DNA of 64,000 bases from Anarhynchus alexandrinus (lineage: Eukaryota > Chordata > Aves > Charadriiformes > Charadriidae): the NCBI GenBank assembly GCA_008711295.1, contig VUYV01000125.1, positions 1,962,788 through 2,026,787 of the forward strand, in the 5' to 3' direction. The notes below the pieces were generated by a model, which saw nothing but the letters and a program-made list of their open reading frames with translations, did not search any database and was not told where the DNA came from. The translations under genes were made by a program, and so were the position numbers. Shown here one piece after another: positions 38,128-49,555 of the stretch; the stretch's first letter is position 1; every line of letters starts with the position of its first letter.

Positions 38128-38280
38128 NTTTTTCCCTCCTTCTGCATAGGCATTAGAGTAATAATCATTGCTATGTGACATTGTAATTACATGATCACAT
38201 ACAGTTGAATGCTGCCTTGCATAATTGGTTTCTGTCATAGTCTGCACCAGAGTTGGTGCATGATACTATTCTTATTTTAA
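38128..38280. other. AT-rich insert between two CpG-island blocks
   Basis: About 150 bp of AT-rich, complex sequence sits between two very GC-rich blocks and starts at a single N (38,128). It contains a TAATTA homeodomain-type core (38,184-38,189), 'taataatcattg', and a perfect 7-bp hairpin with a 4-nt loop (TGCACCA/TGGTGCA, 38,243-38,260). It is neither simple repeat nor CR1. It has the look of a conserved regulatory element, but conservation cannot be judged from one sequence. The N raises the possibility of a hidden join. Confidence 0.4.
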
Positions 38281-38322
38281 AAAACACCAAAAAACAACCA
38301 ACCAAAAAAAAAAAACCCCAAA
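38281..38322. repeat. A/C-rich low-complexity tract
   Basis: Poly-A with CC and AACC interruptions separates the AT-rich insert from the right CpG block. Confidence 0.8.
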
Positions 38323-38524
38323 CGTGTTCTCGGGCAGACTGACAGCCGGGGTCAAGAAACAGCTGCTGGAGTTAATGTTTCTTCCTCCCACTCCGTCTGA
38401 TGGCGGTGCCCTGCCAAGACGAAGTGGGAGCGGGAGCGCGGCTCCTGCCCGCCCGGGCTTGAGGGGGGCGGGCGGCGGAGCGGCACACGCCGTCCCTGCC
38501 GGAGGGGCAGCGGCCGCCCGGAGC

Positions 38525-38581
38525 CGGGGGTCGAGCCTGGGGGGGGGGAGTGCGGGTGAGCCAGAAGGGGGCAGGGGTGGG
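38525..38581 (+). other. G-quadruplex-type G-run cluster
   Basis: G-runs of 5, 10, 3, 5, 4 and 3 occur within 57 bp (38,526-30, 38,539-48, 38,554-56, 38,567-71, 38,574-77, 38,579-81). This fits the G3+N1-12 quadruplex pattern on the plus strand. Confidence 0.7.
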
Positions 38582-38598
38582 ATCTCCCGTCTGTGGCG

Positions 38599-38621
38599 TT
38601 TATTTATTTATTTATTTATTT
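38599..38621 (+). repeat. (TTTA)n microsatellite
   Basis: About five and a half TTTA units, an AT-only tract inside the GC-rich block. Confidence 0.95.
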
Positions 38622-39059
38622 CCCCCCTTTCTGCCTCCCGCAGGAAGCTGGCAGGCGCGGGGAAGGCACTGCGTCTGCTGGCGAGGGCTGATTCACGCTG
38701 CGGATCGCCGCCCGCAGAGGGCTGCCGGGCACCCAGCCCGCCCGTCGGCGCCCGGACCCGCACCCCCGCCGCCCCGCTCCGCCCCGCCGTCGCGTTATGG
38801 GCCGGCCGGTGCCCCTTCCCCACCCCCGCGTCCGCCCCGCCGGCCGGTGGGCGCCCCTCGGGCTCTGTCCTCCCTCACGGGCCGGCGGAGGGCGTGGGGC
38901 CCCCGAGGCCCCATCTCCGGCAGCGCCGGGCCCGGGACCAGACACCGTGGTCCTGCCGCCGGGCCGGGGGTGAGGGCTGCCTGACCCGCGGAGATGGAGG
39001 GGGTCCGCAGTAGAGGGGTGACGGCGCCGGCCCTCCTTGAAAGCACCGCGTTTTGGGAG

Positions 39060-39668
39060 CCAAATGGAACCGCGTCCTGGGGTGCATCCCCAGCAGCGTG
39101 GCCAGCAGGGCGAGGGAGGGGACTCTGCCCCTCTGCTCGGCTCTGGGGAGACCCCCCTGCAGGGCTGCCTCCAGCTCGGGGGCCCCAACGTAGACATGGA
39201 TCTGTTGGAGTGGGTCCAGAGGAGGGCCACGAGGATGATCCGAGGGCTGGAGCACCTCTCCTATGAGGAGAGGCTGAGAGGGTTGGGGTTGTTCAGCCTG
39301 GAGAAGAGAAGGCTCCAGGAAGACCTTAGAGCCCCTTCCAGTACCTAAAGGGGGCCTACAGGAGAGCTGGGGAAGGACTTTTTACAAGGGCATGTAGTGA
39401 TAGAACAAGGGGGAATGGCTTCAAACTGGAAGAGGGGAGATTTAGATTAGATATCAGGAAGAAATTTTTCACTCTGAGGGTGGTGAGGCACTGGCCCAGG
39501 TTGCCCAAGGAAGCTGTGGCTGCCCCATCCCTGGAGGTGTTCAAGGCCAGGCTGGATGGGGCTTTGAGCAACCTGGTCTGGTAGGAGGTGTCCCTGCCTA
39601 TGGCAGGGGGGTGGAACTAGATGATCTTTACGGTCCCTTCCAACGCTAACCATCTATGATTCCATGAT
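39060..39668 (+). repeat. CR1 LINE, 3' part
   Basis: Plus-orientation CR1 with a full set of landmarks: 'gcatccccagcagcgtggcc', 'ggtccagaggagggccacga' (39,213), 'ggggttgttcagcctggaga' (39,284), 'ggtgttcaaggccaggctgg' (39,535), 'ggtgtccctgcctatggcag' (39,587) and 'gatctttacggtcccttcca', ending in 'atctatgattccatgat'. Divergence is low. The 5' part is unusually GC- and CpG-rich and is continuous with the CpG island, so the exact start is uncertain. Confidence 0.93.
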
Positions 39669-42600
39669 GCATACTTGGAGACCCATTTTGAACTTTAAAA
39701 ATGTCCCATATCTAGCAATTCCCACTGCCCCAGGTGCTGAGCACCCGTTTTTAAGGAAGTTGGGCAGTGTTTCATGTCAGGGAGCAGTAACGTTGTGTCA
39801 CTCTTGTTTTCCTCACTAAAGACGGTGAGACTGCCCCTCTGCTCACGTTTTATGCATGTCGGATCAGCCCCACTATCTGCAGAGTTACTGTTGCCGTTAA
39901 CTGCAGTATCCTGATACTTCATCACCACATCAGCCCCGCTTAATGTCATGACACATTTTACCATGTTGTGACACAGCTTCATCTCATCATGTTGCATCGA
40001 CTGTTAAAGTTTTGCATCTTTGGAATATTTATGCATTCACCATTGCCACAGAGATGTCTATTCATAAATAAAATAAATGCAGCATGAGTACTATTGACAT
40101 CCTGCAAACATGGCTTGCAAGAGACTCATTAAAACCAGAGCTGCCCAGTAAGCCCTGCTGCCTCCTGGCAAGCTGGCCTATTTCATTTCTTTCTTAATTC
40201 CCTGTCCAGGATGGTTCACTATTCCAGCCTATCACTTTATATCGTTCTGTGAACTCCACTCCGTCTGCTGCTTTTTCCAGACTGGTCCACTTTGCTCTTT
40301 CAGCTGTATTCTCCACACAGCTCTTTGCCCAACTCCACTACTTGCTGCTAATTAATGCCTGATTTTTTGCTATCTAAAAAAGATAGCACTTTGATTAGAC
40401 ACACACACACATGCACAGAGGCACATATACCAACATTCAAGTTTCACTTTCTAAAGAATAAGTGACGTGAAATCCAGATGCTGAAGTATCAGTTCAGAAT
40501 TCCCATTGAGTTCAGTGAGATTGGCATTTCACATGTGGTACCCAGAGCTATGTACCTTTAACGTTCACTCATCAGACAGATAGGTGCCCATTGCCCTAAT
40601 TCAGCCTTCCTGTGTCAGACTCACCCTTTGCCATAATTCAGATTCACCCTTTGCCATAATTCAGATTCACCCATTACCCTAATTCAGCTTTCTGGTTTAA
40701 TTCTGCAATTCTAATAAAACACCTATACGTGTTTCGTTTGTACTAACCAAGGGCTTTTCTGAGCCAAGTCACTGCCACTGCAACCTATATAGAACTGAAT
40801 TATATTTATTTTTTTTTCAAGTTTTTCTACACCCTCAGAAGAATTAACATGTTTGGTCCTGCTATTTAGAGACTTATTTCAAGCCCTTAAGTTGCAGTTC
40901 GCTGGAATTCGCTCCGTGGCTTTTTCAGCCATCTTTTTTCACACAAGTAGCTTCCACGTGTTAGCTGCTTTAATGTCCAAATTTTTCTCATACACAAATA
41001 ACATGGAACAATTTCTGGAGTTCAGTAAAGAAAGAGATTGGTCCAGAAGCTCCAAGACGCACTTCAAGATCTCCAAAGATCCTGAACGTCATGAGAAGAA
41101 ATTGTCCTTAGAAGTGGCTCACTGCCACAGCACGATCTAGCAGAAGATCTCAAAAACCTGAGTTTGGAAGTTGGAAAGAAAGAGTGTTTTCAGTCTCAGG
41201 CTGGGGAGAGACAGGCTATGACACATACTGTTGCAGTCTTACATTTGGAGGAGGTCTTTGCAGTAGCTTTTGATAATGCTGGAAGAAGCCAGATGTCCTA
41301 CAGGAGCCTGCAGATCAGTCTGTGAGCAGGCACCTCCATTTTCAGAGTAAGAAGGGTGTATTCGTGAGGAATTGGTGGACTGCGTGTAGGCAGTCCTAAT
41401 GCCTGAAGCCAAACAATGCTTCATGCTACACCTCTAGAAACTAGCGTAGCACAACTGAAAAGTTATGGGGGAGCACAGGACCCCTTTCGAGTCTTTATTT
41501 TAGTGTTTTTCTGAGCCTGTAAGAGTTATTCATAACTAAAATTCAATCATTTTAAGGTACCGTTTCCAAAAGATATATGATCCTGTTGATGCACCAGCAG
41601 TAGCCAGACAGCATTTTGGACAGTTATCTCTGCATAGAGATCACTTTGTCCTTACTTGCTATGCCAATGCTGATTTCATGGTTTGTTGCAGAAAAAAGGA
41701 TCGAGAGCTTCTGTTCCCACTGTTTGATACAGAAGGACAGTGGAACAGTCACTGGAAATGAAAGTTTACAAATTCACTACCAATGAAAGAAAACATTTTA
41801 TCAAACCACATGATTTCAGATGAGGGAACGCATTGCCACAATAGATAACTGAGGTCAAGTAGTTTCCAAGCTACAAAAGAAAGCAATGTTTTTTATGAGT
41901 AGCAAGAACATTCAAAACCATAATAGATAAACTCCAACAAACATGTACAGAAGGAGGTACAAAACCTCAGGTTCCAGATCATCACTCAATCTGAGAGTAA
42001 ACAAGTGAGATAAAAGACAGATACTAGGCAGATTACTACACATCTTTACTGACAGTTCCTTGAACTTTTATTTGAAACATCTGATTCTAGCGACTACTGA
42101 AACAGATTAAAGAACCGAAGAGAATAGGAGATCTAATCCCTAAATGATACACCTATGTTTGTTTTGAACTGAGAAGAAATTGCAAATTAATGAGTTGTTT
42201 CAAACTGTGTGGCCACTTTCATCTGCTGGAAAATACCTACCGTGGAGACATACTCTTTCAATTACATTTGTTGGTGCACACGACTTGGGTTTCTCAAGCT
42301 GAGAGACTAGTATTAACCCACTTTACATCCACCAAGTCATTTATTCGTGTGGCAGGTTCTCATTTTACGTTTTTGGCTCTTACTTCGATGGCTAGGAAGT
42401 CACTCATCTCTGTTTCGGGACAGTAACAGTCTCGCTTCCACTGTGACGCTCCGTTAGGCCAGATTGCCTTGGGATATGAACACATGGACAAGTCACTGCA
42501 GGGAGAGTTAAGGTGTGAATTTGCAGCAGTCGGCTCCTGTGGTGGACCTGACTGCGCACATGCATAAAATGAGGGTTAAGCTACCTTGAATTACCTCACT

Positions 42601-45312
42601 TTTATACCCGAGTAGAAATGTGCACACAAGCTGTTACCGTGGAGTGGGTTGCACACTTTAACTTCACAGTTTCACTTTTGCCTGTGGTCAGGGCCAGGAT
42701 GAGATTTTTCCATCCCACTGAAGTGTCTATCTACTGTGCTTCACTTAAGGCTGCTGGCAGAGGCCATGAACAACCTTTTCATCGCTCCTGCTGCAGGACA
42801 GAGTGAATAGCCGGGGACATCAACCAGTTGAACCGGGCAAGTAAAGCCCCGGCAGCCTGAGACAACACTGTACCCAGCTGCCCGCCCGCCCCTGCGCATG
42901 GGACCACAGCACAGCTCCACCATCGGCTATCCCGGTCCGCAGCCTGCACTCCCCAGCCTGTCGTTGGTGGGATTGACAACAGGCTTGGCTAAAGGGCAGG
43001 TGTATTTCTGCCGCTGTACAGCCCGCTGCCTCCTCCATCCTGCCGTTGTTTGGCCATCCATTGGTCCAGCTGGTCCTGCCTGCTACGGCTTGTCTTAGGT
43101 CTGCGCCCTTGTACCAGACAGATGTACAACAGTGTTGTTAGGCAGCAGCCAAGAGAATCTTTCTAATTTCCACCCATGTTTACACCAAGTAAGAAACAAC
43201 AATAGAGAAGTGAAAACAACTAATCCTAACTGGGCGTTTTTCCTTATATCTCACTGTGCTACTCATATTTACCCCAATACGGAGAACAGAAATGTGCATT
43301 TTGGCACTCTTAAAAGTGCAGCCTGTGAAGAACACTGTTACAGAGCACAAAGTTGTTGCTTATCAAATCTGGTTAGTCATTACTGAGATTTTCGCTGTGG
43401 TTATGAAGGGTGACAGGGCTACACACCTTTGGTCACTCCACTAAACTAATGCTGTGTGCTCCATGATCCAGTACCTTTCCACCAACTCAGAGCTTGCTCT
43501 AGCATCTGTAGGAGATTTGTCTCCTACTGGCCTTGGTTCTGTAGTTTCATCCAGGGGTTGAAGCTTCATCAGTGCACTTGGACACTAATTAATCCTCGGC
43601 GTGGACTGATACAGCGAAGGAGTCACGGCTGGCCATAGGGTGTTTTATCCTCCCATTCTCCTGAGGCCATCTCCAAGAAGAGATGGGCAAAAGTGGCAGA
43701 GTAGTGGTGCTGAGCGAATGAATGGAGGTGGTTTTAAAAGCACCTAAGGAACTTAAGCGCTGTGTGACACCACCGCGTGTATTTCTTCAGCGATTTAAGC
43801 AGCCCCCCTCGTTCCCAGCCCTTGTTCCTGTACCTCCTGCTGCATTGTGCTGGCACAGCTCTTTCTTTGGCTGTGGGCGGCCCAGGGGTGGGAAGAAGCA
43901 GCTGGAGGGGTGGGAGAGCTGCTTACACCGGCTTCAGCACTGAACGTCCGCGGAAGGCGCTCAGGAGGCAAGACCCTCTGGTTTTCAGGATGCATCCGAG
44001 CCCCCCCTGTATTTTTTTTCTAAGCATTTGGTAGGCAATAGCTGTCGTATTTTAGATGCCGTTGTATGGTCATTGTTGGTAAATGTTGGCTTATTCGTGG
44101 CAACTGCTATGTATTGGTTTTTGTTAGAAACGTAACATAAACTGGAAGCACTGAAAAACAGCAACAGCAGCAATTATGCGTGTGATCATCAGAGAGTTTG
44201 AAAATCATGCTTCAGTAAAGCCTGAGCAGAGAGAAAGCAAATTCTTCCACATGAATATGATTTGCTTTTGCTTTTACAGAGTGATGGCATTTATCAGTGG
44301 CATTAAAATATATTATTTTCATATTTTTCACATGATTTTGTTACAGGGAGGGTTCTGCATTATAAAAACCATCTTCTGCTAATCTTAAAAACATCACCAT
44401 ACTCTTGCTAGTAATGTTCTGGAAAAATCGCAGAAAATGGGAACCTGTCTCCCAAATTGTTAGAAAATTTCCTGAGAATCTTCCAAACCCAATCTCTGCC
44501 ATCTACAGAAAAAAAATGAAATTAATTAATAAAAGTTCCTCTTAATATTTGATCCAGAGAAAGTGCTTAAGGGGCTTTCAGAAGACAAAGTTTCTCATGC
44601 AGCTGATGATTCAATGGAATCAAAATATGCTTTTTTTGCTTTCTTTACAAACATCTGGTAGAAAATGGGCTTTCACAAGATGCTGAAAAGCTCTCCTAAA
44701 TCCCCCCAAATTTTCCCTAATAGCTTCTCTAAGTATCTGTGGAGCTTCAGTAACCCAGGGAATTTTAATATTATTAACTAGCAGAATTTTTCACATTTTT
44801 CATTATTTCCTCAAAACTGGGCCTTATTTTAACAAGCTTTTCAAAAACTAACTTTCAATTTAGCCCCTAGTTCAGCCTACTGGTTTACATATATTTTTCA
44901 GTAGAGTTCTTGATGAGTTCTGGTAAAATTACATTATTTTAAAGGAGTCTTTGTGATTATCTCCCTTTGCAAATACCTGAAAAAGGGAAGGAAAAAAGCG
45001 TCATCCATCTTCAAAAAAGCAGGGAAAAGGCAATGTCAGAATGTATGATTTTTCAAGTCTGATGAGAGTTGTGGCCAGGTCAGCAGATTGTCACTGACAT
45101 TCCACTTGGAGTTGATGATGCGGACTGCCTTCAGAGGTCTAAATGAGCTACCTGTGAGCTCCCCAGGTTTCAGTTGTGCTACAGTTCAGTGCATTTCTGT
45201 CTTTTTACTGGTTTCAGTCTACATTTGTATTGTTTTCCAGATTTGGTCAAGGTCTATATTAGTCTGGGCTTTATGCATATGCTTAAGTCCCCATCCTTTA
45301 TAAAGCCTTGGT
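39669..45312. other. Intergenic DNA
   Basis: Mixed-composition DNA. It holds a 23-bp minisatellite at 40.6 kb, a short (CA)n at about 40,398-40,411, and a small palindromic-repeat fragment near 40,500-40,530 ('tcccattgagttcagtgaga'). A moderately GC-rich patch lies at 42.8-43.1 kb, with short overlapping frames on both strands that I do not recognise. No convincing exon or RNA gene. Confidence 0.5.
40618..40686 (+). repeat. 23-bp tandem repeat, three copies
   Basis: Three tandem copies of a 23-bp unit close to gattcaccctttgccataa+ttca lie at 40,618-40,640, 40,641-40,663 and 40,664-40,686. Copy 2 matches copy 1 except at one base; copy 3 has three changes. A partial, more diverged copy (cccattgccctaattcag) precedes at 40,587-40,604. 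Confidence 0.93.
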
Positions 45313-45819
45313 ATGAGGTTCAACAAGGCCAAGTGCCGGGTCCTGCGTTTAGGCCATAACAACCCCATGCAGCGCTACAGGCTTGGGGAAGAGCAGCTGG
45401 AAAGCTGTCTGGCAGAAAAGGACCTGGGGGTGTTGGTGGACGGCCAGCTGAATATGAGCCAGCAGTGTGCCCAGGCGACCAAGAAGGCCAACAACATCCT
45501 GGCCTCTATCAGGAATAGTGTGGCCATCAGGACTAGGGCAGTGATCATCCCTCTGTACTCGGCACTGGTGAGGCCTCACCTCGAGTGCTGTGTTCAGTTT
45601 TGGGCCCCTCACTGCAAGAAGGACATTGAGGTGCTGGAGCGTGTCCAGAGAAGGGCAATAAAGCTGGTGATGGGTCTGGAGCACAAGTCTTATGAGGAGT
45701 GGCTGAGGGAACTGGGGTTGTTCAGCCTGGAGAAAAGGAGGCTGAGGGGAGACCTTATCGCTCTCTACAACTACCAGAGAAGAGGTTGTAGAGAGGTGGG
45801 GGTCAGTCTCTTCTCCTAG
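45313..45819 (+). pseudogene. CR1 ORF2 (pol) C-terminal fragment
   Basis: The open frame of 168 codons starts at an internal Met ([20 protein letters not shown]...). It continues through [40 protein letters not shown] and [17 protein letters not shown] to a stop at 45,817-45,819. This is the region downstream of the reverse-transcriptase catalytic motifs in CR1-type LINE polymerases; the catalytic domain, endonuclease domain and the element's own promoter are absent. It therefore cannot act as a polymerase. The start shown is simply the first Met after 5' truncation, not a biological start. In full-length CR1 elements this tract belongs to the protein that copies the element's RNA into the genome at nicked target DNA. 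Confidence 0.9.
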
Positions 45820-46090
45820 TAACAAGCGATAGGACAAGAGGAAATGGCCTCAAGTTATGCCAGGGGAGGTTTAGATTGGATATTGGGAAAAAGTTCTTCA
45901 CAGGAAGGGTTGTTAAGCATTGGAACAGGCTGCCCAGGGAAGTGGTGGAGTCGCCATCCCTGGAGGTATTTAAAAGACGGGTAGATGTGCTTAGGTACGT
46001 GGTTTAGTGGGGGTTTTGGCAGTCTTAGGTTGATGATTGGACTTGATGATCTTCAAGGGCCCTTCCAACCTCGACAATTCTATGACTCAG
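45313..46090 (+). repeat. CR1 LINE, 3' part with open pol remnant
   Basis: Plus-orientation CR1 of about 780 bp, with the polymerase C-terminal region open for 168 codons, then a 3' region ending 'gatcttcaagggcccttcca', 'acctcgacaattctatgact'. The 3' wording (GTTAAGCATTGGAACAGGCTGCCCAGGGAAGTGGTGGAGT type) differs from the copies at 39.1 and 25.4 kb, so it is a different CR1 subfamily. Low decay suggests it is fairly young. Confidence 0.95.
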
Positions 46091-47269
46091 GTCACTGCTG
46101 TGCTGCTGCTCTTGAAAAAGCCAGATGGCTCCTGTCTGCAAAGGAGCTCAGGTGTTGGTGCAAAATGGCTCACGCCTGAAACCTAACTCTGCACTGAGTA
46201 CCAATGCATGGCATGAACTGCGTGGCTGTGAGGCTGATGCCCAAATCCAGGCATGGCTATGAAGGGCAGGACAGTCACCAGTCAGTGCAATCCCAAATGT
46301 CAGGACTAGTCCTGGAGGAGATCACATTTATTCTTCTTTCAGTCGTGGCTAATGTCTTCTACGTCAATGAAATGTGTGCTTAAAACTTTCCCCTTTGCCA
46401 TAGTAATATGCAGAAATTGGGCAAGAACTGCTTACTTAGCAGTGGAATAAAGTATTTGAGGAGGAAAGGTCTCCAAAAAGTAGTTTACATACCTATTTAT
46501 CTTATCTAGACCTCTGTCCTTCCTGATTGAAACCCAGACGTTCCTTCATGTCTCAGTCTGGTTGCCTTGAACAAGTAGCTTCCTCCATGTGAAGGCTCCT
46601 TTTTAAGCCTGCCAAGTTTACATATCTCCCGTTTTAGCCAGCCCTTTTCTTTCTTGCCTCCAGCCACCTGCAAGTTAGTGGGAGAGGAGGAAGCGTCTTT
46701 AAACTTAATTGTTCTGATTTGTCTTTGTTAATTGGGATGGCATAGGCTTGCAGCCCTAGTTATGAGGACAGCAAAGTAGAAGTAAGGAGAATTTGTTAGA
46801 AGAATCCATGTGTTTGTTCGAAAAGAAGTTCAGCTCAAAGGCCTACAAGTAGAATAGCCAGGGATATTCATAATAGGGTTATAGGAGGGACAAGGAGGAG
46901 GATGAAGCCGTCTACTCAATATTTTACAGTTCTGTATAGCAAAAAGTAGGGGCATTAACAAGAATAGCTGAAAGTCTCAGTGCATGATCAAAACTGCAAG
47001 TTAATTGGCATAGCAGGCACTCGTTCAAGTAATTTACATGACTAGAATATTAATACGGAAGGGTATGACTTGCTCTGGAAGGGTAGGGAGGGCAAAAGAG
47101 AGGCATTGTCTTCTGGCATGTCAAGATTATGCCAGACTTGTTCTAAGGTCCAGGGTGGGAAATAAGATAGATGGGTTGTAAGTTTGTGGGTGGAAGTAAC
47201 AGGAAAAAATGAGGGCACTGTCACAGCACAGGCTTTTGTACACCACTGAACCGGGAAGATTTAAGTGAA
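46091..47269. other. Intergenic DNA without recognised features
   Basis: Non-coding stretch between two CR1 copies of very different age. I see nothing supportable in it. Confidence 0.5.
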
Positions 47270-49555
47270 TGATGCTTTTGTAAACTGATAGAACTGTGTG
47301 AAAGCATTGGACTTGGTGAAATGCAGAAATGTAACTGGTCTGAACATCTGGTAGGAAACCAGAAAAATATGAGAGAAATCAGCAAGTTCTAGAAATGTGT
47401 TGGAAACAATTTTACAGAATCTTGGGAAGAAAAGGAGCTCTTCTAGATTTTACTCAAGCCAGTCATTGGGGACTGATTGAGAATGTGAAGGTGTAAAGCA
47501 GCTTGAGTAAGACTTACCATAAAATGTCAGAGTTCCTAGACCTTAAGCTTGGAAGGCAAAACAAAACCAATGGACATCAAGAAGTCGTTATTCAATAAAT
47601 ACACAGAATTGGAAAGATTTTCTGGGAAACAAGCCTGAGATATCCAATAGATTTGACAGGTCCTTTAAAAACTTCTATTAAAGGCAGAAGCATAAACTCT
47701 TCCAATGCAGAAGCACATTAAGGAATTAATGTAGCTAAATCATAAGTGTTTCAATGACTTAAAACACAAGAAGAGAGTATAGGAAGTAGGAAACTAGGTC
47801 AGATTACAAAAAAAAAAAGAGTAGAAAAACATGGGGATAAATTAAAAGGGCCGAGACAAAAAATGAAACACAACTAAGGAGAAATATAAAGCATAGCAGG
47901 AGGGTATTTTAAAGGCGTTGTAGTAGGAAAAAGAAAATCAAGAGAGAAGTTTTCTTCTCAAAAGGAAGTGAAAGATATTGACACAAAAAAAGCCATTTTT
48001 TTCATTTCCATCTTAACAACAACAAAACCCATGGTCAGACAACAAAGGTAATTAACACCAAAGATAAAGGGTTAAGAAATGAGACTGCAATTGGGAAGGA
48101 AAGAAATCTTGGATATCTGAACAACATGAGATGTATCAAAATGGGTTGCATCTTGTGAAATTCAGCCTGGGTATTATTTAGAGATCTAGCTGTGGCAGTC
48201 ACAGCATTATTACTAGTTATTTCTTAAAGCCCGTGAAGGATGGTTGAGGTTCCAGACTGGTGAAAAGGGGCAAACAAGTGAGAGAGGAAAAACTCTCAAA
48301 AGATCAGTCATCTTAACTTCAATCATGGACCAATTAATTAAACTCTTTATGGGCTTCTAAAAGACAGCAAAGAGCTAAATAGCAGCCAACATGAATTTGT
48401 CCAGAGCAAATCATGTCAAACCAATCAAATTTTCTTCCATGACAGAGTAGCGGGCATCAAGAATTGGAAGAAGCAGCAGACATCATACATCTTTGACTTT
48501 GGTGGGTTTTTGCCACTATGCCATATAATTCCCAAACGCAAGGTAGAGAAACATGGCTACATGAAACTACTAAACAGCTTACCAAAAATGTATTTTGACA
48601 CCATAGGTATCTGAGGTTCATTATTGAAGTAGAAACACATAACAAATGGGGTTCCACATAGGGGGTCTTTTCTGGTCCATTACTATATGGCAGTTTTAGT
48701 AGTGACGTAGATAATAGAATAGGAAGTGTTTTTATAATCTGGAGATAACAGCAAGAGAAGTGCAGCTGCAGTTGTGTTCAAGGACAGGGTGATAATTCAA
48801 AATTTTGTTGAAAAATCAGAAAAATTCTGGAAAACAGGTTGAAATTCAATTAAGATAACTGCAAAATTTCACTGCCAGGCAGTAGTAATCAGCTACAGAG
48901 GGTAAGGACAGACTTTATACTGCAGAAAGAAATACTAGACTTGCAGTAAACCAAAGTTTAACAAAGACTCAAAAACATCAGACTGTTGCAAAAAGAGGTG
49001 GACATTATTCAGAGATACGTATTTGGGAGTGTCGTCCTCAAAACTTGCAAAGTAATCCTTCTGCTTTACCCAGTGCTGATAAGGCCTCTTCGGGGACACC
49101 CTACCTAGGCTGGTGTTCCACAATTTGATAACAACTAGAGAGAGTAAAGAGACGAACAATGAGAATGAGGACCAGGAAACTTCATCTGTGAGGGGAGAGT
49201 GAAGGAAACGGGGCTGCATAGTCTACATAGAAGAAGATAGAGAAAAGCATGGCACGAGACTCCAAATTACTAAAAAGTAGCTGTGAAAGAAAGGCAGTGC
49301 TTTCTTTTCCATGTTTGCTGGTGGATTAAATTGCAGCTAGGGAAATATAGGTTAGATATTAAGAAAATCTTTCTAACAGTAAGGCTAAAGAAACACTGGC
49401 ATAGATAGCCTAGGGTGAAATCTTCATCACCAGAGGTTTCTACGATGAAGTTAGATGGACCGTGTATACAGAACGATGTGTCTAGAACCGAACCTGCACG
49501 AGGCAGTGGCATTGACTAGAAGATATTTCAGATACTTCCTATGACTCGTCTGATT
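47270..49555 (+). repeat. Ancient CR1/L3-like LINE copy, about 2.3 kb
   Basis: A long but strongly decayed plus-orientation copy. Landmarks in order: 'cttctagattttactcaagc' and 'cattggggactgattgagaa' (about 47,443-47,485, the end of the endonuclease region); 'tgaggttccagactggtgaa' (48,245); 'acatgaatttgtccagagca' (48,389, equivalent to QHGFxxxKSC); and 'atcttctttcta'-type reverse-transcriptase traces around 48,640-48,700. The 3' region follows, with 'tataggttagatattaagaa' (49,346) and a degraded tail near 49,555. Many indels and stops. This is the longest transposon copy in the window and by its decay the oldest. Ends are approximate. Confidence 0.75.

Larger units (their letters stand above)
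38380..39060. promoter_or_regulatory. Orphan CpG island, right block
   Basis: About 680 bp of extreme GC and CpG density. It includes a G-run tract at 38,525-38,581 and a GAGTGCGG|GTGAGCC plus-strand donor-like site near 38,550-38,558, which would suit a non-coding first exon. Long GC-rich frames (for example 229 codons at 38,324-39,013 on the plus strand, 204 codons at 38,616-39,230 on the minus strand) overlap on both strands and give low-complexity Pro/Arg/Ala/Gly translations, so I treat them as chance frames. The right edge merges into a CR1 copy. Confidence 0.65.

Noticed and set aside
38324..39230. 229-codon plus-strand and 204-codon minus-strand frames in the second CpG island
   Set aside because: Overlapping opposite-strand frames of low-complexity composition that run into a CR1 element; no recognisable domain.
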